Shown: in pieces, positions 45,863-56,813 of the stretch
Layout of the letters: every line of letters begins with the position of its first letter
Position numbering within the stretch: position 1 is the stretch's first letter
Assembly: GCF_001180025.1 (NCBI RefSeq)
Contig: NZ_CVSK01000048.1
Coordinates: 25,843 to 89,842 of the forward strand
Direction: 5' to 3'
Source of the DNA: Candidatus Pelagibacter communis
Lineage (GTDB): Bacteria; Pseudomonadota; Alphaproteobacteria; Pelagibacterales; Pelagibacteraceae
DNA length: 64,000 nucleotides
The notes under the pieces: generated by a model
Told to the model about the DNA's origin: nothing
Database searches by the model: none
The model's input: the letters and a program-made list of their open reading frames with translations, nothing else
Program-made: the position numbers and the translations under genes

Positions 45863-47008
45863 GTGAATATTAAAAAAATATTACCCCAATTACTTACACT
45901 TCTAGTTGTAATTCTAATATTCGGATTTTTTTCCTATAACGCTCAAGTTAATATGGAGAATAGAGGAATTACTTTTGGGTATGGTTTTTTATCCCAAGAG
46001 TCCTCTTTTGATGTACAATTTTCATTAATTGAATTTGATGGTTCTCACTCATATTTTAGAGCATATCTAGTTGGTTTATTAAATACTATTTTAGTTTCAG
46101 TTATAGGAATTATATTTGCAACTGTTATTGGAGTCGTTGTAGGAATTGCAAGATTATCAAACAACTATCTAATAAATAGAACCGCTGCAGTTTACGTAGA
46201 ATTTTTTAGAAATATTCCTTTATTATTACAAATATTTTTTTGGTATTTTGCCGCTTTAAGAGCATTGCCATTGCCTCAAGATACTGAGCCTATGTTTGGG
46301 GTTTTTTTTCTAACAATAAAAGGTTTTTTTGTTCCTGCCTTTGTTTGGAATAATTTAGATATATTTATTTATTCAATAATTGCTGCAATAATTTCAATTA
46401 TTTTCATCAAAATTTATGCAAGAAAAAAACAAGAGAACGAAGGTATTCAAACACCTGTTTTGTCAATTTCAATAGGACTATTAATAATTTTACCTTTATT
46501 AAGTTTTTTATTTGGTGGTGTCGATGCTTCAGTTGAAGTACCTGTGATTAAACAATTATCCCAATCTGGTTTCACTTATGAAGGAGGAATTAAGTTGCCA
46601 CCTGAATTAATATCTCTGGCATTAGCTTTATCTTTGTATACAGCAACTTTTATTGCTGAATGTGTTAGAGCAGGTGTTCAAGGTGTTAGCAAAGGACAAA
46701 AAGAAGCCGCTGCTTCTATAGGATTAACTCCAAATCAAGTATTAAAACTAGTTGTGATGCCGCAAGCGTTAAGAATTATAATTCCACCAACTACAAATCA
46801 ATATTTAAATTTGACAAAAAATTCATCTCTTGCAGCTGCAATTGCTTATCCTGATTTAGTTCTAGTATTTGCTGGAACTGCTTTAATGCAGACTGGTAGA
46901 GCGATAGAAATTGTTTCTATAACAATGTTAACCTATTTATCTCTGAGTATATCAATTTCAATATTTATGAACTGGTATAATAAAAAAATAGCTATTAAAG
47001 AAAAATAA
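45863..47008 (+). CDS. aapQ: General L-amino acid ABC transporter permease
   Basis: 381-residue inner-membrane permease (HisM family). N-terminal TM at about 8-25, further TMs, and the permease EAA loop in GVSKGQKEAAASIGLTPNQ (about 273-291). GTG start at 45863. The extended loop between TM segments is typical of AapQ/BztB. It shares one base with aapM. Confidence 0.92.
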   Translation: MNIKKILPQLLTLLVVILIFGFFSYNAQVNMENRGITFGYGFLSQESSFDVQFSLIEFDGSHSYFRAYLVGLLNTILVSVIGIIFATVIGVVVGIARLSNNYLINRTAAVYVEFFRNIPLLLQIFFWYFAALRALPLPQDTEPMFGVFFLTIKGFFVPAFVWNNLDIFIYSIIAAIISIIFIKIYARKKQENEGIQTPVLSISIGLLIILPLLSFLFGGVDASVEVPVIKQLSQSGFTYEGGIKLPPELISLALALSLYTATFIAECVRAGVQGVSKGQKEAAASIGLTPNQVLKLVVMPQALRIIIPPTTNQYLNLTKNSSLAAAIAYPDLVLVFAGTALMQTGRAIEIVSITMLTYLSLSISISIFMNWYNKKIAIKEK

Positions 47009-48450
47009 TGAATAAATTGAATTTTTTACAACCAGATAAAAACAATCTTAATACTTATCTATATACAGGTGTAGTTTTGGTAGCACTAAGTATATTTATA
47101 GTTTTTTTAAATTCTTTTTTTAATAAAGATATAATTTCATTTTTACCTGGATCAATTAGTTTCTTTTTACCACTAATTTTAGGGTTTATTGGACTTCATT
47201 TAATTAGAATTGATTATTCAGGCTTAAAGTTTTTAGATTCAATTAATAAAAATATTAATACTAACAATTTTAATGCTTTTTTATCATTATTAATTATATT
47301 TGTGGTTATCAAATCACTCCCACCATTATTAAGTTGGTTTATTTTAGATGCAAATATTGCAGGAGATTCAAAAGACGTATGTACAGGCAGTGGTGCTTGT
47401 TGGACCTATATTAAAATTTGGTTTAACAGATTTATGTATGGAATGTATCCAAATGCTGAACAGTGGCGTATTAACTTGTCATTTATAGCTTTAGCATTTT
47501 TAGGAACTATAGGTTTTTTTGCTACTGAAAAATTTAAAAAATATTTGACTCTTTATTATGTGGTTGTCTATCCTGTAATTGCTTTTTTCTTTATTTTCTT
47601 TTTTATATCAGGTGGTCCAATATTTTTTGATTTCTCGTATGGTATTATTGCAGCTGTAATATCAGTTATAATAGGATTTTTTATTCCTTCAAAATTTAAA
47701 ATGTACTATTTTATTATAGTTCCAATTACACTTTATATATTACTAAAATATGTATTTTTTTATGAAGAGCTTATTGAACTTGGTAAATTAGAAGCATTAG
47801 AGTGGGTAGAGACAGGTGCTTGGGGAGGTTTGTCTTTAACTTTTATAGTATCATTTTTTTGTTTGATTTTCTGTTTTCCAATAGGCTTGTTTTTATCTTT
47901 GGGTAGAAGATCAGATTTTCCAATAATTAAATATTTTTCAATAGGTATGATTGAATTTTGGAGAGGTGTTCCATTGATTACAGTATTATTTATGTCCTCG
48001 GTAATGTTTCCAATGTTTTTACCTGAAGATATGTTTATAGATAAACTAGTAAGAGTAATCATTGCAATTTCATTATTTGAAGCAGCTTATGTTGCTGAAG
48101 TTATTAGAGGTGGTTTGCAAGCACTACCTAGAGGCCAATATGATGCTGCTAAATCTTTAGGAATGGGTTATTGGAAAATGCACATTTTAGTAATTTTACC
48201 TCAGGCACTTAAACTTGTAATACCTGGAATTGCCAATACCTTTTTAGCGCTTGTAAAAGATACTCCTTTAATATTTGTTGTTGGACTTTTAGAAATTGTT
48301 GGAATGCTAAATCTTGCTAAAACAAACCCAGAGTGGCTAGGTTTTGCGATGGAAGGTTATGTGTTTGCCTCAGTACTATTTTTTATTATTTGCTATGCAA
48401 TGAGTAAATATAGTTATAATTTAGAACAAAAATATAAAACGGAAAGATAA
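47008..48450 (+). CDS. aapM: General L-amino acid ABC transporter permease
   Basis: 480-residue permease, larger than AapQ owing to extra N-terminal TM segments, as in AapM/BztC. The C-terminal EAA loop reads [20 protein letters not shown] (about 372-391). A segment [21 protein letters not shown] in the periplasmic region is characteristic of this family. Pairs with AapQ and AapP. Confidence 0.92.
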   Translation: MNKLNFLQPDKNNLNTYLYTGVVLVALSIFIVFLNSFFNKDIISFLPGSISFFLPLILGFIGLHLIRIDYSGLKFLDSINKNINTNNFNAFLSLLIIFVVIKSLPPLLSWFILDANIAGDSKDVCTGSGACWTYIKIWFNRFMYGMYPNAEQWRINLSFIALAFLGTIGFFATEKFKKYLTLYYVVVYPVIAFFFIFFFISGGPIFFDFSYGIIAAVISVIIGFFIPSKFKMYYFIIVPITLYILLKYVFFYEELIELGKLEALEWVETGAWGGLSLTFIVSFFCLIFCFPIGLFLSLGRRSDFPIIKYFSIGMIEFWRGVPLITVLFMSSVMFPMFLPEDMFIDKLVRVIIAISLFEAAYVAEVIRGGLQALPRGQYDAAKSLGMGYWKMHILVILPQALKLVIPGIANTFLALVKDTPLIFVVGLLEIVGMLNLAKTNPEWLGFAMEGYVFASVLFFIICYAMSKYSYNLEQKYKTER

Positions 48451-49184
48451 TGTCAGATAAAATAATTCAGATTACAGAAATGAATAAGTGGTTTGGTGAT
48501 TTTCAAGTATTAAAAAATATTAATTTAGAAGTCGAGAAGAATAAAAAAATTGTTGTGTGTGGACCCTCAGGATCAGGTAAATCAACATTAATTAGATGTA
48601 TAAACAGACTTGAAGAACATCAACAAGGTTCAATTATAGTAGATGGAAATGAATTAACAGAGGACACTAAAGACATAGAAAAAATTAGAGCTGAAGTTGG
48701 GATGGTGTTTCAACAATTTAATTTATTTCCTCATCTTTCTATTTTAGATAATTGCACACTGGCGCCAATTTGGGTAAAAAAAATGCCAAAAAAAGAAGCA
48801 GAGGATTTAGCTCTTCAGCACTTAGAAAAAGTACAAATTGCAGACCAAGCTAACAAATATCCAGGACAACTTTCAGGCGGTCAACAACAACGATGTGCAA
48901 TCGCTAGAGCATTATGTATGGAGCCAAAAATAATGTTATTTGATGAACCAACATCAGCTCTTGACCCAGAAATGATTAAAGAAGTTTTGGATGCAATGGT
49001 TAATTTAGCAAAAGCAGGAATGACAATGATAGTTGTTACTCATGAGATGGGATTTGCTAAAGAGGTAGCTGATGAGGTTATTTTTATGGACGAAGGAATG
49101 ATTGTTGAAAGAGCTGAAACTAAAGAGTTTTTTGCTAACCCTAAGAGCGATAGGACTAAGCTGTTTTTAAGTCAAATACTATAA
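48450..49184 (+). CDS. aapP: General L-amino acid ABC transporter ATP-binding protein
   Basis: 244-residue polar amino acid ATPase (GlnQ/AapP type). Walker [10 protein letters not shown] (about 38-46), Q-loop [10 protein letters not shown], signature LSGGQQQR, Walker [15 protein letters not shown], switch histidine VVTHEMGFA. The [10 protein letters not shown] segment closes the domain. It shares one base with aapM and ends the operon; a loose inverted repeat (AATGCAA at 49199 and TTGCATT at 49241) follows. Confidence 0.95.
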   Translation: MSDKIIQITEMNKWFGDFQVLKNINLEVEKNKKIVVCGPSGSGKSTLIRCINRLEEHQQGSIIVDGNELTEDTKDIEKIRAEVGMVFQQFNLFPHLSILDNCTLAPIWVKKMPKKEAEDLALQHLEKVQIADQANKYPGQLSGGQQQRCAIARALCMEPKIMLFDEPTSALDPEMIKEVLDAMVNLAKAGMTMIVVTHEMGFAKEVADEVIFMDEGMIVERAETKEFFANPKSDRTKLFLSQIL

Positions 49185-49257
49185 AAATATATAAATTTAA
49201 TGCAATAAATTTATACCAATACAATCTAAATATGTTTATTTTGCATTGAACTAATGC

Positions 49258-49288
49258 TTGACAGTGTTTTGATTATTTCAAGTTATTT
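49258..49288 (+). promoter_or_regulatory. Candidate promoter of the XRE regulator gene
   Basis: A consensus -35 hexamer TTGACA (49258-49263) is followed 17-19 bases later only by weak -10 sequences (AGTTAT to TTATTT, within 49281-49288). The 189-base gap upstream of the regulator gene has no other gene. The strong ribosome-binding site AGAGGGG at about 49363-49369 lies just before the start. Confidence 0.35.
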
Positions 49289-49373
49289 ATGAAAAAAAAT
49301 AAATTTTTCTATTGCAGTAGCATTAATAAATAGGTTGAATGGACTTTATAAAATTTAATTAAGAGGGGTCTTA

Positions 49374-49745
49374 ATGGAAGATAATTTCAATAAACACTTA
49401 GGCAATAAGCTTAAGCTAAGAAGATTAGCTTTAGGTTTAACACAAACTAAAGTAGCAAAAGCTATTAACGTTACGTTTCAGCAAATTCAAAAATATGAAA
49501 AGGGTACTAATGGAGTAAGTTCGATTAGATTACTTCAACTTGCAAATTATTTAAAAGTACCAATTAATTATTTCTTTGAAGATTTTTCGGAATATTTAGT
49601 AAATTTAGAAAAATCACAAGAAGGTCACATGAATGTTAATTATAATTTTTTAGTTAAATTATATTCAGAACTTAATGCTGATCAAAAACTGAAATTTAAT
49701 AAATCTTTGCAAATATCAGGATCAGGAATTTCAAAAGCAGTTTAA
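49374..49745 (+). CDS. XRE-family transcriptional regulator
   Basis: 123-residue DNA-binding protein with an N-terminal lambda-Cro/C1 helix-turn-helix: LGNKLKLRRLALGLTQTKVAKAINVTFQQIQKYEKGTNGVSS (about 8-49) and LANYLKVPINYFF. The C-terminal 50 residues have no recognisable domain. Proteins of this size and pattern (TQ.. VTFQQIQKYEKG) are widespread in alphaproteobacteria. It is monocistronic, followed by two tRNA genes on the other strand. Targets are unknown. Confidence 0.88.
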   Translation: MEDNFNKHLGNKLKLRRLALGLTQTKVAKAINVTFQQIQKYEKGTNGVSSIRLLQLANYLKVPINYFFEDFSEYLVNLEKSQEGHMNVNYNFLVKLYSELNADQKLKFNKSLQISGSGISKAV

Positions 49746-49799
49746 AATTAATTTATATCTGACCCCAAATTAATATTAAGATTTGTAATAATTAATTTT

Positions 49800-49875
49800 T
49801 GGCTCCTCGGGCAGGACTCGAAACTGCGACCAATTGATTAACAGTCAACTGCTCTACCAACTGAGCTACCGAGGA
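49800..49875 (-). tRNA. tRNA-Asn (anticodon GUU)
   Basis: 76-base cloverleaf on the minus strand with encoded CCA. Acceptor TCCTCGG/CCGAGGA, D arm GCTC/GAGC, anticodon stem GTTGA/TCAAT with one G-U pair and loop CTGTTAA (anticodon GTT), T arm with TTCGAGT loop. It reads AAC/AAU, a very common codon pair here. Confidence 0.97.
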
Positions 49876-49925
49876 ATGTAAAAAAGCAAACTTACTTTTT
49901 TTTATAACTAAAACAAGATTTTTTT

Positions 49926-49999
49926 TGGAGGCAACGCCCGGAATCGAACCGGGATACAAGGATTTGCAATCCTCTGCGTAACCATTCCGCCACGTTGCC
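49926..49999 (-). tRNA. tRNA-Cys (anticodon GCA)
   Basis: 74-base cloverleaf on the minus strand with encoded CCA. Acceptor GGCAACG/CGTTGCC, discriminator T, anticodon stem GAGGA/TCCTT and loop TTGCAAA (anticodon GCA), T arm CCCGG-TTCGATT-CCGGG. It lies 50 bases upstream of tRNA-Asn and both may share one transcript starting near 50010. Confidence 0.97.
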
Positions 50000-50123
50000 G
50001 TCTTATTTTTAGCTAATAGCTACAGATGCCTTTTTATATTAAATTTTTTCTAATAGTCTATTAAATAACGATTCAAATTGATTATTGTTAATTTAGATTA
50101 TTAAATTATAAACTTTAACATCA

Positions 50124-52751
50124 ATGAGTAGCGATAAATATATACATTCTGATGTAGAAAACAGAATTTATTCTTATTGGGAAAAAAATGGTCTTTTTAA
50201 ACCAAAGGAAAATTCTAAAAAATTCTCAATTGTAATCCCGCCACCAAATGTAACTGGTAGTTTGCATATGGGACATGCGCTTAATAATTCTATTCAAGAT
50301 TTGTTAGTTCGTTATCATAGGATGAACAATTTTGAAACTTTATGGCAACCAGGTACAGACCATGCTGGAATCGCTACGCAAGCATTAGTAGAGAAAAAAT
50401 TGACCTCTGAAAAAATTGATAAAAATGAAATTGGTAGAGAAAAATTTATTGAAAAAGTTTGGGAATGGAAAGAGCAATATGGAGACATAATAATTAATCA
50501 ATTAAAAAAACTTGGTTGTTCTTGTGATTGGTCAAGAAATGCCTTCACTATGGATGAGAATTTATCCAAATCAGTAATTAAGGTTTTTGTAGACCTTTAT
50601 AAAAAAGGACTAATCTATAAAGACAAAAAATTAGTCAATTGGGACACAGTTTTAAAAACAGCTATTTCAGATCTTGAAGTAGATCAAAGAGAAGTAAATT
50701 CTAAAATTTATTACATCAGATATCCTATAGATGGAACGGAAGAATATATTACAATTGCAACAACAAGACCCGAAACAATGCTCGGCGACACTGCTATAGC
50801 GGTAAACCCTAAAGATGAACGATTTAAATCCTTTGTTGGAAAAACTGTTACTATTCCAATTGTTGGTAGAGAAATAAAAATCATTGAAGATGATTACGCA
50901 GATCCTGAGCAAGGAACAGGAGCATTAAAAATAACTCCCGCACATGACTTCAACGATTATGATGTTGGTCAAAGAAATAATCTTGAAATAATAAATATTT
51001 TTACAGAAGCAGGCAAGATAAATGAAAATGCTCCAAAAAATTATGTCGGCCTTGATAGGTTTGAAGCGAGAAAAAAAATTTTAAAAGAACTTAAAGAAAA
51101 GGAATTTTTCGTAAAAGAAGAAAATATCAAAAACAAAGTTCCTTATGGAGATAGATCTAATTCAATAATCGAACCTTTTTTAACGGAACAATGGTTTGCT
51201 GATGCTGGTAAATTATCAGTTAAAGCGAAAGAAGTTGTTAATTCAAAAAAAACAAACTTCTTTCCTGAGAATTGGTCAAAAACTTATTTTCAATGGATGA
51301 ACAATATTGAGCCATGGTGTATCTCAAGACAGCTTTGGTGGGGACACCAAATACCTGCATGGTATGGTCCTGATGAAAAAATTTTTGTTGCTGAAAATGA
51401 AGATGATGCAAAAAAACAAGCTAAGAAACATTATGGTAAAGATGTTGAATTAAATCGTGATACAGATGTTTTAGATACTTGGTTTTCATCTGGCTTATGG
51501 CCTTTTGCAACACTTGGTTGGCCAGATGATAATAAATTTGTTGATAAATTTTACCCAACTTCAGTTTTAGTTACAGGTTTTGATATTATTTTTTTTTGGG
51601 TAGCTAGAATGATTATGTTTGGTACAGAGTTTTTAAACAAAGAACCTTTTAAAGATATTTACGTTCATGCATTGGTTAGAGATGAGAAGGGACAAAAGAT
51701 GTCTAAATCAAAAGGAAATGTAATTGATCCTTTAGATTTAATTAAAAAATATAGTGCTGATGCACTTAGATTTACTTTGTTATCAATGGCTTCACCAGGA
51801 ACAGATGTTAAGCTTTCTGAAGATAGAGTTAAAGGTTATAGAAATTTTTTGAACAAATTATGGAATGCAAATAATTTTTTAATCACTAATGAATGTGATT
51901 TTAAAGATATAGATAAAGTTCCTAGCTTAAATGTAAATATTAATAAATGGATTTATTCAGAACTTGTTGAAACTAAAAATAAGATAGAAAAAAATCTTCA
52001 AGATTATAGATTTGATGAGGCTGCTAAAAATGCCTATCAATTTGCATGGCATTCGTATTGTGATTGGTATTTAGAACTATCTAAAACAATACTCTTTTCA
52101 GAAGATGAAAAAGCTAAAGCAGAAGTAAAAAAAGTATCATCTTTTGTATTCAAACAAATTTTGATTTTGCTACATCCTTTTATTCCTTTCGTTACAGAAG
52201 AAATTTGGCTTAAAAACAAATTTGATAATGACGGTAGTGATTATTTAATGCTTAAAAATTGGTTATCCGGTGAAATAAATAGGGATAGCAGCACAGAACA
52301 AGTTGAAAACATCATCAATATTATTTCAGAAATTAGATCATTTAAAAATGAGCTAAATGTAAGTCCAGGCTCGTTTATAGATGTATCAATAAGTAATATT
52401 AATAAAAATCAAAAAGACTTTATTAATACAAATGAAATTATTTTAAAAAAACTAGGGAGAATAAATAGTATATTGGAGAAAGATTTAGATAAACCAGCTG
52501 CGACAATGGTTGTTTCAGGCGATTTGTTTAAGATTTATTTTGATAAAGATGTTGATTTAAAATTAATAAAAGAAAATTTAACAAATAAACAAAGTAGATT
52601 AGAGCAGGAGATGAATAAAATATCTCAAAGATTAGAGAATAAAAGTTTTGTAGACCGTGCTCCAAAAGAGATTGTTGAACAAGAAAAAAATAATTATAAT
52701 AATTTAAAGAATGATATTGAGAAAATATCAGTAACAATAAAGGGTATATAA
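50124..52751 (+). CDS. valS: Valyl-tRNA synthetase
   Basis: Class I synthetase, 875 residues. HIGH motif region [16 protein letters not shown] (about 38-53), CP1 editing domain (about 180-330, with [17 protein letters not shown]), KMSKS loop [14 protein letters not shown] (about 523-536), anticodon domain, and a C-terminal coiled coil (from about 810) typical of ValRS. The stop shares one base with ilvD. Confidence 0.97.
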   Translation: MSSDKYIHSDVENRIYSYWEKNGLFKPKENSKKFSIVIPPPNVTGSLHMGHALNNSIQDLLVRYHRMNNFETLWQPGTDHAGIATQALVEKKLTSEKIDKNEIGREKFIEKVWEWKEQYGDIIINQLKKLGCSCDWSRNAFTMDENLSKSVIKVFVDLYKKGLIYKDKKLVNWDTVLKTAISDLEVDQREVNSKIYYIRYPIDGTEEYITIATTRPETMLGDTAIAVNPKDERFKSFVGKTVTIPIVGREIKIIEDDYADPEQGTGALKITPAHDFNDYDVGQRNNLEIINIFTEAGKINENAPKNYVGLDRFEARKKILKELKEKEFFVKEENIKNKVPYGDRSNSIIEPFLTEQWFADAGKLSVKAKEVVNSKKTNFFPENWSKTYFQWMNNIEPWCISRQLWWGHQIPAWYGPDEKIFVAENEDDAKKQAKKHYGKDVELNRDTDVLDTWFSSGLWPFATLGWPDDNKFVDKFYPTSVLVTGFDIIFFWVARMIMFGTEFLNKEPFKDIYVHALVRDEKGQKMSKSKGNVIDPLDLIKKYSADALRFTLLSMASPGTDVKLSEDRVKGYRNFLNKLWNANNFLITNECDFKDIDKVPSLNVNINKWIYSELVETKNKIEKNLQDYRFDEAAKNAYQFAWHSYCDWYLELSKTILFSEDEKAKAEVKKVSSFVFKQILILLHPFIPFVTEEIWLKNKFDNDGSDYLMLKNWLSGEINRDSSTEQVENIINIISEIRSFKNELNVSPGSFIDVSISNINKNQKDFINTNEIILKKLGRINSILEKDLDKPAATMVVSGDLFKIYFDKDVDLKLIKENLTNKQSRLEQEMNKISQRLENKSFVDRAPKEIVEQEKNNYNNLKNDIEKISVTIKGI

Positions 52752-54469
52752 TGGCTAAATTCAATAAAAAGAAACTTCCAAGCAGACATACATCATTAGG
52801 GGCAGATAGAGCTCCACACAGATCGTTTTATTATGCTATGGGAGAAACTGAGAAAGATGTAGCAAAACCCTTTGTTGGCGTAGTTTCAACGTGGAATGAG
52901 GCAGCTCCATGTAACATTGCTCTAATGAGGCAGGCTCAATCCGTTAAAAAAGGTGTTAGAGCTAATGGCGGAACTCCAAGAGAATTTTGTACAATTACTG
53001 TAACAGATGGTATCGCTATGGGTCATGAAGGGATGAAATCTTCATTGATTTCTAGAGAAGTAATTGCAGATTCTGCTGAGCTTACAGTTAGAGGTCACTG
53101 TTATGATGCCTTAGTTGGTATTGCAGGATGCGATAAATCTTTACCAGGTCTAATGATGTCTATGGTTAGATTAAATGTACCAAGTGTATTTATATATGGT
53201 GGATCAATTCTTCCAGGTAGATACAAAGGTAAAGATGTAACAGTGGTAGATGTATTTGAAGCAGTTGGAAAGCATTCATCTGGTCAAATGTCTGCTGCAG
53301 AACTTAGAAAATTAGAATTAGTTGCTTGTCCAAGTGCAGGTGCTTGTGGAGGACAATTTACTGCAAATACAATGGCATGCGTATCAGAAGCTATTGGATT
53401 AGCATTACCTTATTCAGCAGGGACACCAGCTCCATATGAAGAAAGAGATAAATACGCAAAAGCTAGCGGTAAAATGGTTATGAACCTTTTGAAAAAAGGA
53501 ATTAAACCAAGAGACATTGTAACTAAAAAAGCTTTAGAAAATGCTGCAACGGTTGTAGCTGCAACTGGTGGTTCTACAAATGCAGGATTACATTTACCTG
53601 CCATAGCTAATGAAGCTGGAATTAAATTTGATTTAATGGATGTTGCTAAAATTTTTAAAAGAACACCTTATCTTGCAGATTTAAAACCAGGTGGAAAATA
53701 TGTTGCTAAAGATATGTGGTTAGCAGGTGGAGTTCCAATGTTATTAAAAACTTTATATGAAGGTGGATATATTCATGGTGATTGCATGACCGTTACTGGA
53801 AAAACTATGAAGGAAAATTTAAAAGGAATTAAATTTAATCCAAAACAAAAAGTAATGAGATCTTATAAAAATCCATTATCTCCTACTGGTGGAGTTGTTG
53901 GATTAAAAGGAAACTTAGCTCCTGAAGGTGCAATTGTTAAAGTTGCAGGATTAAAGAAATTACAATTTACTGGAAAAGCAAGATGCTTTGATAATGAAGA
54001 AAGTGCAATGAAAGCAGTTCAAAGCAAAAAGTATAATGACGGTGATGTAATAATAATTAGATACGAAGGACCCGTTGGAGGTCCAGGTATGAGAGAAATG
54101 TTATCGACAACAGGTGCAATCTACGGACAAGGAAAAGGGGAGAAAGTAGCCCTTATTACTGATGGAAGGTTCTCTGGTGCCACTAGAGGCTTTTGTGTGG
54201 GTCACGTGGGCCCTGAGGCCGCTCTAGGGGGTCCTATAGGCCTTTTACGTACAGGAGATATTATTGATATTGATGCCAAAAAAGGAACTATTAATGTAAG
54301 GCTTTCTAAAAAAGAAATGGCTGCAAGAAAAAGAAAATGGAAAGCTAGAAAATCTGATTTTGGATCAGGTACTTTATGGAAATATGCACAAACAGTTGGA
54401 CCTGCGTATTTAGGAGCACCAACACATCCAGGTAAGAAAAAAGAAGTTAAGGATTATTCAGAGATTTAA
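52751..54469 (+). CDS. ilvD: Dihydroxy-acid dehydratase
   Basis: Iron-sulfur dehydratase of valine, leucine and isoleucine synthesis, 572 residues. Cluster cysteines lie in GCDKSLPG (about 126-133) and [16 protein letters not shown]; the C-terminal part has [16 protein letters not shown] and [11 protein letters not shown]. It follows valS with one shared base, pairing valine synthesis with valine tRNA charging. A GC-rich patch (54181-54240, 37 of 60 bases G or C) within the C-terminal part stands out from the rest of the gene, though the protein it encodes is normal. Confidence 0.96.
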   Translation: MAKFNKKKLPSRHTSLGADRAPHRSFYYAMGETEKDVAKPFVGVVSTWNEAAPCNIALMRQAQSVKKGVRANGGTPREFCTITVTDGIAMGHEGMKSSLISREVIADSAELTVRGHCYDALVGIAGCDKSLPGLMMSMVRLNVPSVFIYGGSILPGRYKGKDVTVVDVFEAVGKHSSGQMSAAELRKLELVACPSAGACGGQFTANTMACVSEAIGLALPYSAGTPAPYEERDKYAKASGKMVMNLLKKGIKPRDIVTKKALENAATVVAATGGSTNAGLHLPAIANEAGIKFDLMDVAKIFKRTPYLADLKPGGKYVAKDMWLAGGVPMLLKTLYEGGYIHGDCMTVTGKTMKENLKGIKFNPKQKVMRSYKNPLSPTGGVVGLKGNLAPEGAIVKVAGLKKLQFTGKARCFDNEESAMKAVQSKKYNDGDVIIIRYEGPVGGPGMREMLSTTGAIYGQGKGEKVALITDGRFSGATRGFCVGHVGPEAALGGPIGLLRTGDIIDIDAKKGTINVRLSKKEMAARKRKWKARKSDFGSGTLWKYAQTVGPAYLGAPTHPGKKKEVKDYSEI

Positions 54470-55674
54470 TGAAAATTCGTCCAGTTATTTTATGTGGAGG
54501 AGCTGGAACTAGACTTTGGCCAAATTCTAAAAATCATCAAGCAAAACAGTTTATTAATTTTGGTAGCTGGACATTGCTTGGAAAAACCCTTGAGAGAACA
54601 AAAGCCTCAATTTACGATGCTCCAATTATAAGCACAAACAAGAAATATTTAAAAAAAGTTAAGCAGCATTTAAGAAAATACAAAATAAATAAATATAAAA
54701 TTGTTTTAGAGCCAGCAAAAAGAAATACTGCTCCTGCGATCTTAAGTACTGCTCTAATAAAAGACATTCCTAATGAACAGCCATTGATGTTTTTTTCTGC
54801 AGACCATTTGATAGAAAAAATGAGTGTTTTTAACAAAGCAATAAATAAAAACAAATTGAACTTAACAGATCAAAATATATTTATATTTGGGATCAAACCC
54901 AACTCACCATCAAGTGAATATGGATATTTTTTAACTAAAAAAGTTAAAAGAAATATCAATAAAGTAACTAGATTTATTGAAAAACCAAAAGAAGCAAAAG
55001 CAAAGCAAATTATAAAGAATAAAGGTTATTGGAATTCAGGAATGTTTTATCTTCGAAAAGATTCGATTATTAATAACTTTAAAAAATATCAGCCTAAAAT
55101 TTATAGAAATTGTTTAAATTCAGTTAAAAAAGCAAAATATAATTCTAATACTTATTATTTAAACAAAGCATCATTTATAAAAGCTACAGCAAAATCATTT
55201 GATTATGCAATTTTAGAAAAAACAAAACAAATTAATGCAATTAAACTAGATATTCCTTGGTCAGATCTTGGTAGTTGGAAAGAAATTTTGAAGATGTATG
55301 ACAAAAATAAAAACAAATATATAAAGAAAAAGAATATTTTTTATCGACCATGGGGCAAATACACGAACCTTTTTGAGGGTAAAGAGTTTCTAATTAAAGA
55401 ATTATATTTAAAACCAAAGGGTATATTAAGTTTACAAAAACATCATCATAGAGCTGAACATTGGTTAGTCACACAAGGAAATGCAAAAATAACGCTAAAT
55501 AAAGATATAATTACTAAAAAGCCTGGAGAACATATATTTATACCATTAGAAGCCATACATAGAGTTCAAAATCCTGGAAAAAAACCAGTTAAGATTGTTG
55601 AAGCTCAAGTAGGATCAATTTTAAAAGAAACTGACATTGTAAGATACCAAGACGTTTACGGTAGAGTGAAATAA
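54469..55674 (+). CDS. manC: Mannose-1-phosphate guanylyltransferase / mannose-6-phosphate isomerase
   Basis: 401 residues. N-terminal nucleotidyltransferase motif LCGGAGTRLWPNS, FFSADH, the FIEKPKEA and GYWNSGMF segments and PWSDLGSW. The C-terminal cupin (from about 295, RPWGKYTNLFEG, QKHHHRAEHW) is the type II isomerase domain. It supplies GDP-mannose for surface polysaccharide. Somewhat shorter than the usual 470 residues but with both domains. It overlaps ilvD by one base and is followed by an exporter. Confidence 0.9.
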   Translation: MKIRPVILCGGAGTRLWPNSKNHQAKQFINFGSWTLLGKTLERTKASIYDAPIISTNKKYLKKVKQHLRKYKINKYKIVLEPAKRNTAPAILSTALIKDIPNEQPLMFFSADHLIEKMSVFNKAINKNKLNLTDQNIFIFGIKPNSPSSEYGYFLTKKVKRNINKVTRFIEKPKEAKAKQIIKNKGYWNSGMFYLRKDSIINNFKKYQPKIYRNCLNSVKKAKYNSNTYYLNKASFIKATAKSFDYAILEKTKQINAIKLDIPWSDLGSWKEILKMYDKNKNKYIKKKNIFYRPWGKYTNLFEGKEFLIKELYLKPKGILSLQKHHHRAEHWLVTQGNAKITLNKDIITKKPGEHIFIPLEAIHRVQNPGKKPVKIVEAQVGSILKETDIVRYQDVYGRVK

Positions 55675-55681
55675 ATAATTA

Positions 55682-56524
55682 ATGGACACCACAGTCTTTT
55701 TTGTAATTCTATTAGCAACTATTATGCATGCTATTTGGAATGCGATGGTTAAACATCATCCAGATAAGGCTATAGCGGTTCTAGCTATTGTTTTAGGCCA
55801 TATACCTTTAGCTTTAATTTGTATTTTGTATTTTCCATTACCTGGAAAAGAGTCGCTACCGTACATAATAGCCAGCGTATTAGCTCACCAAGGTTATCAA
55901 TGGTATATGCTGAATTCTTACAAAGTAGGTGACTACACTAATGTCTATCCAATATTCAGAGGCTTTGGTCCTTTATTGGCTACATTGATCTCTATAATAT
56001 TTCTTGGTGTTGTATTTAAAATAGCTACTCTAGTTTCAATATTGTTAATCTGTGTAGGAATAATGTTTCTTGGGTTATTTGGTTCTAAAAATCAAAATCA
56101 GATGGAGATAATTAAATACTCATTACTTACTGGATCATTTATAGGCCTTTATTCGTTGATTGACGGGTATGGGGCTAGAGTAAGTACATCAGCAATTTCC
56201 TATATTAGTTTTTCCTTTTTATTTAGTGCTTTAGTTTTTCCTATCATTTTAAAACTTAATAAATATGAGAATATTTTTTCTAAGGTTTTTAAAGATGCAA
56301 AAATGATATTTTGGGTAGGGGGCTCTATATCTTTTATTATTTACGTAATAGTTGTTTGGGGCTTCACAAAGGCTCCAATTCCTCTAGTTGCAGCACTAAG
56401 AGAAACGAGTATTTTTTTCTCAATATTTATTGGTTATTTCTTCTTAAAAGAAACTATCAATCTTAAAAAAATTATATCGATTGTACTTATAGTTATTGGG
56501 GTAATTGGGATTAAGCTATTTTAA
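55682..56524 (+). CDS. EamA/DMT-superfamily transporter
   Basis: 280-residue membrane protein with about ten TM helices in two EamA repeats (about 1-135 and 143-280). The second repeat contains APIPLVAALRETSIFFSIFIGYFFLKE, the usual end of the EamA domain. The substrate is unknown; amino acids or metabolites are typical. Its end overlaps a small convergent gene by 4 bases. Confidence 0.85.
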   Translation: MDTTVFFVILLATIMHAIWNAMVKHHPDKAIAVLAIVLGHIPLALICILYFPLPGKESLPYIIASVLAHQGYQWYMLNSYKVGDYTNVYPIFRGFGPLLATLISIIFLGVVFKIATLVSILLICVGIMFLGLFGSKNQNQMEIIKYSLLTGSFIGLYSLIDGYGARVSTSAISYISFSFLFSALVFPIILKLNKYENIFSKVFKDAKMIFWVGGSISFIIYVIVVWGFTKAPIPLVAALRETSIFFSIFIGYFFLKETINLKKIISIVLIVIGVIGIKLF

Positions 56525-56706
56525 ATATAGTTGAATAATTTAAGAATAATTATTGTATTCAAAAGCAACAGCATTATAGGGACAACAGTTCTTATAAGTT
56601 CCATTATATGATTAACTCTATCAAGTTTTCTCTCCAATTTTCTAATTGGACTCATGTTGTTCCATTCTTTTTGAGTAAAACCGTATTTTTTTTGATTTTT
56701 TTTCAT
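56521..56706 (-). CDS. Small hypothetical protein with one C-terminal TM helix
   Basis: 61 residues from ATG 56706 (75 from a TTG at 56748). The N-terminal part is polar and basic (KKYGFTQKEWNNMSPIRKLERKLDRVNHIME); residues about 36-58 are a hydrophobic helix. No family recognised and no clear ribosome-binding site. Amino acid pattern (amphipathic helix, then TM) is protein-like, and it fills the gap between two convergent genes. A small membrane-associated protein is the only claim. Confidence 0.55.
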   Translation of the reverse strand: MKKNQKKYGFTQKEWNNMSPIRKLERKLDRVNHIMELIRTVVPIMLLLLNTIIILKLFNYI

Positions 56707-56813
56707 AATAGAAAAAAGTACTTTTAATGATTTTAAGGAAAAATTCAATTTTTAAACGAGAAATTTTATAAATTTGGGCATATTAATTTAAATAATATGC
56801 CCAAAAAGATAAT

